Assembly (NCBI GenBank): GCA_963920665.1
Contig: OY987265.1
Location: forward strand, 5,337,001 to 5,401,000
DNA length: 64,000 nucleotides
DNA from: Straminergon stramineum
Lineage: Eukaryota > Streptophyta > Bryopsida > Hypnales > Calliergonaceae
Direction of reading: 5' to 3'
In this document: one piece after another, positions 11,537 to 24,045 of the stretch
Numbering within the stretch: position 1 is the first letter of the stretch
Layout of the letters: each line of letters starts with the position of its first letter
Notes under the pieces: generated by a model
Databases searched by the model: none
Told to the model about the DNA's origin: nothing
The model's input: only the letters and a program-made list of their open reading frames with translations
Made by a program: the position numbers and the translations under genes

Positions 11537-14500
11537 CTATACTTTCTTCTCTTGCTCTTTGAGGTAGGACTTGTCATCACTTGCAACAGGCACATTCTTC
11601 ACCTGAAAAAAAAAAAAAAAAAAAAAGATTCAATGCATGTAAAGACTATGTGACAACTCCTCGGCATGAAGTTGGATTCAACAATAATGATCGTGAAATG
11701 CAAACATGAACTGAAATGCAAAATACGACACTGATTTGCCCTATTAGTGCATGTTACACATGGTTATAACATTTTATGAGGGAGGTAAATGTTTACTCAT
11801 TGTATGTGTACTAGTGCTCTTCATGTTGAAGAACCATAACAAAATAATTATCATTGGAAAAACTATTCCTCCCCTTGTAAAAAGTTATAAGCATATGTAA
11901 GTTCATTTTGTAACATGCACTAGTAAGACAAATCAGTGTTCCTATTTAAATGCTCTTCAAGAGGGACCGCTTAAAACAAAACTAACTGGTGCATAACAGA
12001 AAAAAACCAAATGTACGTGGTTGACTTGATCATCTACCCCATGAGGCAATGTTGACTACGGTAGTCAGATGTGCCTACTTTTCTTTGGTTGAGAGGGAGA
12101 GGATTATGTAACACTTGGTTCAATGTGAGCTCTCTAATGAAGAAAAAAGAACACTCTTGGACGTCCTTCATTCAAGTGAACAACTAAGAATTATGTCGTA
12201 TAACCTTCTAGAACCTCCCAGTTCTTAAAAAGTTATATAGCCCAGTGTGACAGTGATTTCTATTGCTTACCAATTCTCTGAATTTTAGGATGTAGAACAT
12301 TTCGAGATAACGCCGAGTTTCACGCCTTCCTAGCTTGGACACATACTTCCAGAAGCCATATACTCTTGAGAGTGTCAGCAACCGCTCAGCATAAATCTCC
12401 CATGTATACCTTCAGAACAATAACAAGACAAGTGTGAGGTCTGTAACAAGGTAAGATGCACGGACTCTGTGGAGTACTTCTGCACACCCTGACCACTTTA
12501 ATCTGACTTCCTAGGGTCCTAAAACATGACTATGACATAGTTTGAATGCGGGGCAAGTGTGCTACAGTCCATGTAAGTGAAATGAATTTGCATTGTTAGA
12601 GAGAAGATCATATTAAGGTATGTACACTTATAATTAACACTTACCCCAAAGCGGCACCTACATTTAGACCAAAATGCAACACAAAACTAGATATTGATTA
12701 CACGAGATGAAAACATGAAGTCTACGAGAGCCTACTCTTGGTTATCGGTACACCTAGAAACAGTACTTTGAAAACTCAGAACTTAATTCATACGGTGTAC
12801 AAATAATGCATGCTAAAGTGCGTTGTAATTCTCTTTTAATTACCAATAAGATCTGATTAAAATAATGTATGGTTAACAATAGCAACTATAATCAGTTGTA
12901 ATTAGTGACGATACTACGTGCGAAGAGGTCTCCCATTAAGGATGCAAATAATAGTATTCATCCCAAGTCAGAAGTGAGTTAAAATGTTGACATACTTGGT
13001 ACGAATTCGCTCGAGACCTTCATCGGAGAATTTCTTCCAATAACCCTCCTCCTTGGTAGACTTATCAAAGAAGTCCACCATAATCTTACTGGCATCATCC
13101 CCTTGATAGGGATCAATGTGAAACCCAGATTTCTCATTCTCCACAATTTCCTTCGGCCCTCCGTGGCAAGTTGCAAACGTAGGTAGGCCACACGTCATGG
13201 CCTCAATGACAGTCAATCCAAAGCCTTCATATAACGCTGGCTGGACAAAGGCACCTTTGGAATCCGCAATGCAACGGTACAACTCGCCATTGAGAACCCT
13301 GTCTGTCTGGGCACACACCCATCGGAAGTCCCCATCTAGCTTGTATTCTTTCATCAAATTGTGCATCTTGTCGATCTCCGCCATTTCCTCACGGTCCTTG
13401 GAATTCTCCTTCTTGATGTTGCCTGCCACCACCACGAGGTTCACGAGCTCCCGGAGCCGCGAGTTTTTGGCAAACATTTCCACAAGGCCGCTGATGTTCT
13501 TCACTTGGTCAAGGCGTGCCATTGAGAAGAGGATGGGCTTGTTTTTGTTCTTCAAGGTTCCACTACACTTACAGATATTTAGCACCCTTATCAGCAAACT
13601 AAGCCGACGTTTTGCATTACAAACATCTCAAAAGATCCCAAGTTAGGTCCGTAGAAGAAGTGCTTCCACAAGCTCATTTTAAAACTCTCTGAGCTAGGGG
13701 GCTAGTACTTCGAAGAAAGAAGAACGCAATTTGGAAAATTTCAGATTAAGGATCACGAGGTCGGACACCCCCTATTAGATAAATAGAGTTTTGATGGTCT
13801 GTTAATTTAATAGGACATTGATTCGAAATGAATGCTAACTTAACACCATTTGCATCATGAAGTATACTAACATTAATTTAACATTGAATCAACATGAGCA
13901 CAAGAGGAATCTAGTTCCGATTACCTTGACATTAAGAATAATGCCATATTTTCCTCTTTCGAATAAAACGATTTGTCAAATTCCTTGAAACTTTTGGCAT
14001 GATTTATTTCAATTCCTACAGATTTTGAAGCAGACGCTTTTGACCATATAGGTACTTGAAGGTATAACGGGATGTTTACATGTAAGTTACTTCTGCAACC
14101 TCCGTTCGGAAGAAATAAATTAAAAGAAGCTTGCAGGTAAGAAAAAGTACTTACACATGCTCGGCAGTTTGCTCAGGGTCATACAAGAGCTTGTTAATAC
14201 GTTCATGCAGATCCGTTAAACGTCTCTCCTTGTCGGTGAAGGGAAAGTAGACAGTTGTGTCAGCACCAGGTGATACAATGTTGAATTTTGGGTCAAAGAC
14301 GTCAATACCATTCACCACCCGGTATAAGCCAGGCAGAGAAAATGCTACATGGCTTTCATACTGCCCCACCGTGTCCGCACTGATATCCAACACCATCAAC
14401 CAATCAGCGGACATTATCACTTCATCACGAGTTCAATTCAATCAAATCCTGAATCTTTAAAACCTTAACACCCTAAGCCACATCGAAAGCATAAACCAAT

Positions 14501-17500
14501 AATGGAATAAATTTTCTTTTAATGAAAGCAGATCTGATTAGGACGTTTCAACAAAATTAGACTAGTTCAAATACTTTCACAACATCATAAAAAGGATCTC
14601 CCTAAGATCAAACTGATTATAAAGAGGCCTCCGTAAGATCAGTGTCACCATAGGGAGACCTCTATGAATCACAGGGAAGATTCGCTTCATATGTAGTCCT
14701 TGAAGCAATTAAATTTTTGGCAACAATAGAACAAGCAATTTCATTAACAACAATTAAATGTTATAATCTCTTCTTAAGATGTTGATGAAATCAAATGTTA
14801 ATGGAAACCTCGTTGCGTGTTTCTAACCAAATTGATCAACAATTGAGATAAAACCTACCTGCCAGCAATCTCTTGATATGTACTGGTGATGATAAAGTCG
14901 GCATGATTCATTGCGATTAAGTCGGCAGTAAACTGGCAAGAAAAGTGATACTTTTCATCAAATTTCTCCCAGTAAATGTCTGAATCCGGGTACTTTGTTT
15001 TCTCAAGTGCATGAGCTATGTTACACTGAAACCACCCAAATAGAACAGTCATTAGAAAACATACATTGGCTAAGCGTCTCTTGTTTCTTGCTAAAAATAC
15101 TGCGTCCTGACTAGCGGCAAACCTTAAGTGCCTCTACCCTAAATAGCACTGTGTGTCTCTCTCCGTATAATCCATGTGCAATCCTTAGTGTAATCCTCAT
15201 TGATTGAAAATTTCTAAAATCCTATTTAACTATCTTAGAATGCCATAATTTCTAAAACCACATGCCAAAATTTTATTAAACATAGGGATTTCATGCTTTG
15301 AAGGAATTACTAGTGTTTGTAACACGTCTCCTTTTCAGAACTTTCAACATTTTCTTCCCCTCAGATCCTGAATATTATCACAAAGTGCAACGTGTGTTCT
15401 CACGTACCTGGGTGACACCAAGTTTATGACACAACAGAGAGGCGACAAGATTTCCATCAGTATAATTACCAATGATAAAATCTGGAACTCCAGAAAGTTC
15501 TTCTGTGAGTTCCTGAGCGACATCCTGGTCGATACAATCACGAGCACCACAACTTAGTATACAACGTAGCCAGGAAATAAATTTAAGACATTCTTCCAAA
15601 ATTCATGACAAAATTAAGAACAAATTCATGAAAAGATGATATAATTCAGTAGCGCAATCATTAAGGATTTGTTGTCATGTGAGTTACCTGAACAAAAGAT
15701 TCCAAAAATGGATAAACATCGAACCGAGAAATCCAATTGTGTAGAATACCATCCTCATTCCTGAAAGGCACCCGCAGGATCCGAGAGTACTGTGTACCTT
15801 CTAACTTTTCAATCCGTTGGTTACATGTAGTTCCATTTGCATTTGGAATCAGACGAGTTACCTGAACAAAAAATCAGACAAGAAAATCAGAAAGCCACTT
15901 CAGTAGCTAACCAAACATTCAATTTTGCTGAAAACCTCTGCACTAAAATTATGGGGATTGAGTTTTCAATGTCAAGATTCATTTATTTCTTTACATTTTG
16001 CGACCTACGTGATTCTGGGTCCCAAATCCTATGAAAATTACTAGTCTTATCGTCGAAACACTCAAGTCTCGTTTGAGAACTGCCACTTATTGCAGAACGC
16101 AAGACTCATCTCTGACACCCTAATAAACCCCCTACTGCTGAATCCCACATGTTACAAGTCACGAATTCCATGACATAAGATCCTTGGAACATTCAACAAT
16201 TCAACAATTCATTTACCACTACAATCTGAGGTTGGATATCCAGGCCTTGCTGCTTAATATTCTTGAGCATCTCCTTTTCCATTGCCCGAACTTGGTCCAA
16301 TATGTACACAACCTACTCCAAATCCAATCTCCGTGAGGTTAGTAGAGCCCTGGCTATCTGGAACAAAGTAAAGGTACACTTAAGAGTGCACAGAAAGCTT
16401 GAGATAACAAGAAATTCCACAACTCGATTTCTGCAAAAATCATTCTCTTTGGTTTGCTCAATGTCAACTCTACACAAGTCAAAATAACAAGAATGAGCAT
16501 GAAGAGGTGGCATCCTATGGCTGTTGCGTGACATGCTAAATGTATTTGAAAATAACCAGGTTTCAAGCTACCCTTCGAGGTGAATTGGAAATCTTTTACC
16601 CGAAGTGTGTTCAAAATTGGCAGTCGTATTTTAAGCTTGTTATCTCACGATGGTTCAGACTTTAGGCTTGTTGCTTCAACTTTTGCGATCTAAGGTGACC
16701 CTAAAATAGTGCGTACAGTTTTTCATAAGCATCATTCAAAAGTGCTTCTAAAGACTTCATCCAAAACACTGATCTTCCACAATTCTTCCACACGACGTCA
16801 ATCAAAAAACTTACTTGTCCCCCTGTGTCAGGCATTCCTAACACATCGGCTTGTCCGAAGTATCCGTGTGGTGAAATAATAGCCACACTAAATATCATTG
16901 GAATCCGGCCCAGAAACTTCTCAAGCGAATCAGGATCAGGAGCTTGCAGAAGGTCCTGCAACAGGTGAATCATTTCCGACACACGCCCAGCTGTATCACC
17001 CCAGCCTTTCTCCAATCCTAGTGCCTGCAACCTATTTTATTGCGAACCACAAGTCAGCAACAGGGGAACCTAACTTGGGATCCCGTGATATACTGAGTCT
17101 TTAAAATCAAATGCAGATAGTACAGAATCTCCCAAAACATCAATTGCAATTTGAAAACTACTTTATCTTTGAAAAAAAGAGAGAATGTCCTAAGAAACAA
17201 GACTTTGAAAACCTCTCAGAAGTTCAGTGAATATTTAAACCCTAAGTGCCCCAATGATCAAATGCGACCGCTTTCATATCTGTAAGGGTAGAAATAAGAA
17301 CACTATATGGCCTTGGAATGTAATTAGAAAAGGGGAGCATGTAAGCATGAAACAGTGCTCCCGAATGTAAAATTGAAAGATGAGAATTTACTTTGTGGCG
17401 AAATCCTTGAACGGCTGGTCTTTAGGAAGTTTGACCAACATTTCCTCGGATTTTACAAGGGCAGATCGAAGCTTGACGATATTTGTAACCCGCTCATTCA

Positions 17501-20364
17501 GCAACAATGTCTGCACTCATTTAATCTCCTCAACATAAATCCAAGTGAACCGACAATGTCAGGACATTGCTGAGTGGGAATGGCATGGCACCTTTTGAGG
17601 ATAATGCCAACTCAAAGATATTTAGTGCAAGGTCATGCCAAGCCAGAGAAAATCAAGGAAAACTAAACCTCTGACCTACTTTCCACATGTGAATACAATG
17701 GCTCACTGGCTTAAGCAGCTCTCAATTTTTCAAATTGAACTCAAATAAACAAAAGCAGTTGTCAAAGATTCCTTTTCATGTGCAAAGGATTCCTGTTTAT
17801 GCCAACTGCGTGGGTGTGTTCTCTTGAATGTTCAGGTAACTCACAAAAACAATCAGAAATGAAACCCCTCCTCAAACTTCTACTTCAAATAGAAGCCTCC
17901 TTTAGATTAAGGTATTCCACATACCATCACCCAGACATTTCACTACTTATGGGTAGTGTCAATTCTAGGCATGCTTCCAAATAAGACTTTTAAATATTCA
18001 CAGAAGTTTTTCAAGCTCTGTAGATTTTTTTTCATTGCAAAAAGAATTAGATCAAAGCTGTTCAAATGATTAACGTACCTGTCCTTTGTATTTATGAAGG
18101 CGCATGAATTCGACCAGTGGCTCCATGCTATCTCTGTCCCGGAATAACCTCGAAGAAAGATGCCGATTGAGAAACTGGACACCATTTCCAATAGACGACG
18201 GTCTCGTCATGCGAGGAAAGCCCGCATTGAAGGGCTCAAAATCCAACTCCAACACAAAGTTATCGTTACACCTATAGACACATTCAAATTTCAGGGGTGC
18301 ACAGAAGATATAGAATTCTACTTGCATTTAAAAAAATATATAAGCTAAAAGTATTGTCATTCTTAATCCTGTACACACACATGGCTTATTGCAGACCTTC
18401 TTAGAAGATTACTTTCAGAACATGTCGTAGGTAAACGATCAAGAGCTGACAGGATTGGAACGGATGTCTAACGCATCCAACCAATAAGAATTTTTGGATT
18501 CAAGAGATAAACAACTGGAACGTGCTAGTATTGACAGCAGAGCGTTCTGAATCCAGAAAGTTGGTTGACAAGCTGAATAAACACATGATCGGTCGCTGGA
18601 AACGCACCTATTATTATCAACCAGACACTCCTTGTATGACAGGTACTCAGAGACGGTAAGCTCCTCGACCATCATTTCATCCACGTTGATTCGCAAGTAT
18701 TCCCACACTCCAGGCTGCGGTCGTAGCGCTAGACCCACCCAAGGAGTCAACACGAAGGCTTCCTGCAACAGTCACATACAGCAAATGTTTCAATTCTCAC
18801 TGCAATAAGTCACCAGATTTTCAATACAATGTAAGCTCAGAATACATGACAACCGTAGTTCAAATTCTAAATTTTTGAAATGCCTCATTCTTGATGACCT
18901 CGTTTTACTGGATGATGGTGAAGAAGGATATAACTACCAGAGCCACTGACCAACAAGGGGACAAGAGTAGAATAGAGGACCCCGCTCGTGCATTCTTTAA
19001 GTGTCCCAAGGCGACGAAGCCTTATCCAGATTATAGAGGACCGCTAGAGTGTATTTAAAAAAACCAAAGCTCAATGAGATCAACTCACAGTTTAAACTTA
19101 TTAGATCTGAGCGGGACAGCCAACACAGCTTAGTGGCTATTTCGTTCATATCAGAAATCATAGTCAATTCATATACCAAACTCATTCTCTGTAGGACTAG
19201 TGACTTATGAGACTCCTTTACGAGCACACTCAAGTTGAGATTGGGGTCTTCCACCTGCAGGGTCTTCAAAGCATCAGACTTGCAGGAAGACACCCTACAG
19301 TATGTTGGGCATCCTCCTCCAGGTCATCTATAATCCAAAAGAGCGCTCAGAAAAATAAGTAGTAAACCTTTCGTTTTGAAATCATTATTCTTGAACTTAT
19401 GGTATATTGCCCTGGAGATTGAACATTGAATGTTAGATCAGTACCTGACATTTGGAAAAAATTTGAGCTAGAGCGCCATTGATTATATTCGAGGATCCAT
19501 TCTCCTTTGCAACCTTGTTCAGCTCGTCCATGACATGATGCGGTTGCAGAAATGACCGTTCTTTGGCTGCGATTCTATAACAACTCGGATTATTAGTCTG
19601 GTACCCCTTCATTCTACAGGCCTAATCAATGTGCTAACGAATGTAGATTAGGTCATGGAGTTTGCAGATCAATATTCTAGTAATGGCAGTGGAGGTCACG
19701 ACTTTCCAGCTAGAACATGTTCCGCCACCTCCAAAATAATTTTTCATAACTGGCACCTTGATTGCCATTTCCTAGTCCACATTCGTCCCACATTCTGTAA
19801 TTCTCAAACAGAGCACTTGTAGGACTTCCCACAGAATTTAGTACGGCATATCGCGTTGTACAAAACCAGCATAATAGGGAAATAGCTCACTGAACGCATT
19901 GCACAAGTTCGAAGGTAATCATGCCAAATTTGTCACCCTAGACTGACGGTAACGGCGAGTTCTCACCCGCTCCTTTCGCCACTCTCTAAGCAAACACTTC
20001 ATAGCTAAGGAAAGAGGAATACATTAGGGTTCGCTAATTGTGCTCCAAGCTCGGAGGTAATTTTGTCAATGTGATTATAAGATCAACCGCAATCTCAATG
20101 AAGGACCTAGTACTTCGAGAAAACATCATGACGCGGGGCTGGATTTGAAAACGAACGACAGAATTTCGCTGCTGAAATAGCAAACCCGAATTAGTGAGAT
20201 GCAAAACCCATGACATTCAGGTCTATCGAGTAATTTGCAACGACTTACTGGGAGAGCAGGCGGAGACTTTCTTTGCGGTCGTCTTCCAGAGAGACTTGGA
20301 CCAAATTTTGCATACTGGTTATGCGAGGGAGTCCTCCCACTCTGGTCACTGTACCGTTTTCCAT
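11537..20364 (-). CDS. SUS: Sucrose synthase, 14 coding exons, 826 aa
   Basis: Reversibly converts sucrose + UDP to UDP-glucose + fructose in the cytosol, feeding cell-wall and starch synthesis. Coding exons (minus strand): 20249-20364, 19445-19574, 18608-18762, 18079-18271, 17392-17510, 16815-17031, 16217-16312, 15688-15861, 15408-15524, 14859-15025, 14155-14379, 12996-13562, 12271-12409 and 11537-11602. All junctions are GT-AG and preserve frame; 826 aa fits the family (about 805-840). Landmarks in order: N-terminal RITS (R-x-x-S, the position of the CDPK site of angiosperm SUS), [114 protein letters not shown], and [20 protein letters not shown] with the E-x7-E motif of GT4 enzymes. The start was chosen because this ATG opens the exon ending in RLLSQ, which joins [10 protein letters not shown]. 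The short last exon encodes a lysine-rich tail ([14 protein letters not shown]...). Confidence 0.97.
11603..11626 (-). promoter_or_regulatory. Long polypyrimidine tract before last SUS exon
   Basis: A run of 21 A on the plus strand (11606-11626) becomes 21 T on the transcribed strand, immediately before the CAG acceptor of the final sucrose synthase exon. Homopolymers of this length are also prone to sequencing or replication slippage. Confidence 0.6.
17239..17315. repeat. P4-type repeat end in SUS intron 5
   Basis: TTAA (17235-17238) is followed by ACCCTAAGTGCCCC, then 'atgcgaccgctttcatatctgtaagggtagaaat', matching the left part of 8306-8510. No matching right terminus was found, so this is a solo or truncated end. 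Confidence 0.45.
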
Positions 20365-20421
20365 CCTTTCCGCTTATTTCCAAATGCTAATTCCTTGCTC
20401 ACGACCAACTTGGTGTCAGTA

Positions 20422-21600
20422 CCACCAAAATACCTAGAATCACCGACGCAAACACTAGTACAATGTCAGATTCGGATCAAACGTTGCAAAAACGAGTGGA
20501 TTCCATTTGTGAATGAGGTCCTACACCTGAGTTCAATCCTGAAGTACAGCACCAATCTTCCAATTCTCTTACTCAGCACAAGCACTGGCAACTCATAAAC
20601 CCCAAAATTTGCACACAATGGCGAGCATACTTCATTGCCTAGACTCCACCAAATAATAAAATCTACATAAACACCCCAGAATTTCAATCCAAGCTTACAC
20701 TTATCAACGCAATTAAAAGAAAGATTCTACCAATCCCACCCAAATACCTAGAATCATCTCCCCAAATACTACTACAAGGTCAGAATTCAGACAAATTTTT
20801 ACGAAAGACAGTGGTTATTATTTCAGAATGAGGTCCTACATCTGAATTGAATCCTGAAGTAGGACATCCACTCTTCAATTTCCCTAACACAACACATGCC
20901 CTGGCAACTCATAAACCCCTTCCTACGCCAATTTTGAAATAAAACGAACATCCTTCATTGCCTAGACTCTACACCAAAAAAACTCCAGATAAACACCCCA
21001 AAATTTCAAACCAGGCTTACACCCATAAACGCGATTACAAGCAACACTCTATCAATACCACCCAAGTACCTAGAATCACCTCCCCAAACACCACTTCAAG
21101 GTCATATTCGGACATAATTTTGCGAAAAGCAGTGGATAGCATTTCTGAATGAGGTCCTACAACTGAATTGAAATTCGGAATTCAATCCTGAAGTAGGTCA
21201 AACAGTCTTACAATTCTCTCACTTAAAACAGGCAACTCACCAACCCCTTTCTACGCCAATTCTCTTCAAAATTTGCAAATAATGGCGAGCAACCTTCATT
21301 GCCTAGACTCCAGAAGAAAATGAGCTTCAAGTAAACACCCCATAATTTCATACCGAGCTCACCCATACACCTAAAATCATCTACCAAACACTACTCCAAG
21401 GTCCAATTCAGACAAAATTTAGTAAAAAACAGTGGATATCATTTCTGAATAACGTCCTTCATCTGAACTGAAATTCCGAATTCAATCCTGAAGTAGGGCA
21501 CCACTCTTCCAATTCTCTCACTCAACACATGCCCGAGAAACTCATAAACTCCTTCCTACGCCAATTCACTTCAAAATTTGCAAAAAATGGCGAACCAAGC
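20422..21600. repeat. ~310-bp tandem repeat block upstream of SUS
   Basis: Diverged direct repeats begin at about 20422, 20738, 21058 and 21363, each opening with a version of 'cacccaaatacctagaatca' and including 'ctgaatgaggtcctac.tctgaattgaatcctgaagta' and 'gcctagactcca'. The last copy is partial. The first copy begins only ~60 bp upstream of the sucrose synthase ATG (20364), so the block covers the proximal promoter and/or 5' UTR. No protein is encoded. Confidence 0.8.
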
Positions 21601-21710
21601 TCACACCCATAAACAAAATTGCCAGCATTGTTTTCACCACAGGAGCTGAAGGAGCAGAAACCCACCTTGGAAAAACAGGTTACGAGATTGAGAGAAGCGT
21701 CAATGACTGG

Positions 21711-21776
21711 AATCCGTGTGTGGGAAAAATCCGTGTGTGGGAAAAATCCGTGTGTGGGAAAAATCCGTGTGTGGGG
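21711..21776. repeat. 17-bp minisatellite, about 4 copies
   Basis: The unit AATCCGTGTGTGGGAAA is repeated exactly at 21711, 21728 and 21745, with a fourth copy from 21762 ending in GGGG. It lies ~1.35 kb upstream of the sucrose synthase start. Confidence 0.9.
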
Positions 21777-22288
21777 AGGTGATGGGATTGCGGACTTGGC
21801 ATATGCTATAGGAATTTGGCCGTCGAAAGGCTGGAAAGGTCAGAGAGTGCGCGACTAAGTATAACTTAAGCGGGAGGGCGTTGACAGTAGTAGACTCTGG
21901 ACGGACGCCAAGTGGCTTGTACTTGCGCTGCCACTTGGAGGGGTGTGAATGGGGTAACTGGTGGGTGGGTGTCAGCTTAGGGTTTGGTCCTCATCCTTTG
22001 GAGCAACTAAAAGATACACGGAGAGCCTTTCTTTACAGATGACAGTCCCTCAGTGGAGAGGCAAGTTCTTTTCCATAACATGGGGTTGCTTTATCGTAGT
22101 AGGTGACAAGGGAATTAAGGCAAACTTCCATGCTGTGTTGCAATTGGAAATGGAAAGAATTTTTGGGGTTTCCAAAGATGATGAATTGCCTTTTTTTGAT
22201 CAAGTTTCTTGATCCTTTCACTTTTACTATAGTATCTTGGAGTACGGATAAACTGCATTTAATCCTCGAAAGACAGTGGGAACATTAA

Positions 22289-22430
22289 GTGTCCAATAGA
22301 TGACAAAGAATCCTTAACCCTTAAATGTCAACACGGATGTTTTGTGTCCAATGGATGACAAAGAATCCTTATCCCTTCAACGTCAACATAGATGTTTTGT
22401 GTCTAATGGATGACAAAGAATCTCTCTATG
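22289..22430. repeat. ~56-bp direct repeat at P2 left end
   Basis: The phrase 'tgtccaatggatgacaaaga' followed by 'atccttaacccttaa..gtcaaca..gatgttttg' occurs at about 22290, 22347 and 22402, the last copy shortened. The repeat straddles the left terminus of the TTAA element at 22318, suggesting local duplication of that end. Confidence 0.7.
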
Positions 22431-22594
22431 TAGGATAGAACTACGACTATTCATTCTAGGAATTTTGTGAGAAAAGTGTAGGTCTTCTACAATAGTATAA
22501 CTTCCAATGAATATTTTTGGATTTTATAAAGTAGATGATGTCACACGGTTCCAAAAGGGAATATTTCCACGGTCACCACTCTATCCTTTAAGGG
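22318..22594 (+). mobile_element. TTAA-flanked CCCTTAAA-end element (277 bp), family P2
   Basis: The left end is CCCTTAAATGTCAACACGG and the right end, read inward, is CCCTTAAAGGATAGAG. TTAA lies at 22314-22317 and 22595-22598. The interior matches 10622-10835 nearly end to end. Confidence 0.7.
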
Positions 22595-22604
22595 TTAAAT
22601 GTAG

Positions 22605-22780
22605 GACTGAAGTACAAATATTCATCCTTAGAATTTTCTGTGAAAAAGGAAGGACTTACACAATAGTTTAACCTCCAATGACTACTTTGGGATTTTTTAT
22701 AAGCAAATGATTCACATTGTACCAAAAAGGAATATTTCCAGAGTGACCAATCATCCTTCTATGATTAAAGAGTAGTTTTG
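22605..22780 (+). mobile_element. Diverged partial P2 copy
   Basis: It repeats the P2 interior immediately downstream of the previous copy: 'aagtacaaatattcatccttagaatttt', 'acaatagtttaacctccaatgac', 'ccaaaaaggaatatttcca'. Both termini are degenerate. Confidence 0.5.
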
Positions 22781-23233
22781 GACTTTGTTGTCAAACTAAG
22801 AGCATTAAAAATTTCAAGTCCAACATGCAATAGTTTTCCAAGAGTTAGAAAATTGCCTCTCCCACTTTTCACAAGCCTTTCCCTCAAATTTTGTTGACCA
22901 ACAATTTTGATTCTCCTTGATTATGCAAAATATTTCACAATTCCATGTAGAATTCTAAAAAATCTTTTGTCTTTTTGCAAAGTTTGGCCAATTTCTTTAC
23001 TTAGAAGTCTTTTAAAGAACAAATTTTCATATTGTGTAGGAACCAAAACTAAATTTCCTAGTTTTCTAAAGTCCAATTGCCTTTTGGGAAATTTTCAAGT
23101 TTTTTGAAGTTGGAACTACTTTCTCTAAGTTTCTTGATGCTTTCACTTCAATTTTTGTAAGTATGAAGAAACCACATTCTTATTTGCCTTGTTGTCAACC
23201 AAAAGCAACCAAAAAGTTCAATTTTAATATTAA

Positions 23234-24045
23234 CCCCTAAATGCCCAAGCCTTTTCAAGTGTGTTTTGACTATGAAAAAAGAGCATTGGCTCGTAGTTAT
23301 CCTCAATGAAGCAAATTGCGGTTTTTTCAAATCTAACTGTATATATGTTAATAGAGCTTGTTTATTAGTAGGCACACAAATTTTGAGTGCGAAATTTCCG
23401 AGGAGTTGTGAGATTATACCAAGGGAAATATACATTTTTTATTTTTAGTAGATTGTCTTTGTCCACAATGTTTCAAAAATTTGCATATATATGTTTGGGG
23501 GGACTGGAGGTAACATGAACAACTTCAAAGAGTGTTAGCACACTAAAATGCACTTCCAAAAAGCTTAATTTCACATGAAAAGACATCAAACTCATTACAC
23601 AATCCACCTTGCAATTGTTGATATGTAATTTTTGTTTATAAGTAGAAATTGCAAATAGCTTCAAATAAACACTTGCATGTTGAAATTTTCAATGGTGAAA
23701 ATCATGAAAAGACTTTAAATTTTTCATTGGGACCATTCTCAAAGCAAATGGATAAGTACAATTTCTTAGATCCCAAATCAAATGAAATTGCCAAGCTTTG
23801 CATAAAGCCAAGAAATGAAGTAAAATTAGCAAGCTTTACACTCCACTTTTAGTACACATATGCCTTTGAAGACCTCTCAATAATTGAATATGTACTTTTT
23901 TCAATGAAAAATGAAAGTTTTCCATAGTTAACCCTCAAAACTACCCGAAAATTTTTTTAAGCCGATCATAGGAATTTAACTACCCACACAAAAATGGGCT
24001 TGAAATTTCAGATTGACCACATATGGTTGACTGGGCAGTTAGGGG
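23234..24045. mobile_element. TTAA-flanked CCCCTAAMTGCCCA element (812 bp)
   Basis: The left end is CCCCTAAATGCCCAAGCC and the right end, read inward, is CCCCTAACTGCCCAGTC. TTAA is on both sides (23230-23233 and 24046-24049). This is the cleanest example in the window. The interior is A+T-rich with no transposase-like frame. Confidence 0.75.

Larger units (their letters stand above)
21777..23233. other. Gene-free tract with repeat fragments
   Basis: 21777-22260 is unique-looking sequence with no exon-like frame. From 22289 it is family P2 repeats: a complete element, then a diverged partial copy at about 22600-22780. The rest is A+T-rich with nothing recognisable. Confidence 0.5.

Noticed and set aside
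13197..13646. 149-codon plus-strand frame
   Set aside because: It is antisense to the largest sucrose synthase exon (12996-13562).
18997..19293. A 98-codon open frame on the minus strand inside sucrose synthase intron 2
   Set aside because: It is flanked by exons that join correctly without it, adds nothing matching sucrose synthase, and shows no domain I recognise. It could be a decayed insertion, but nothing supports a gene.
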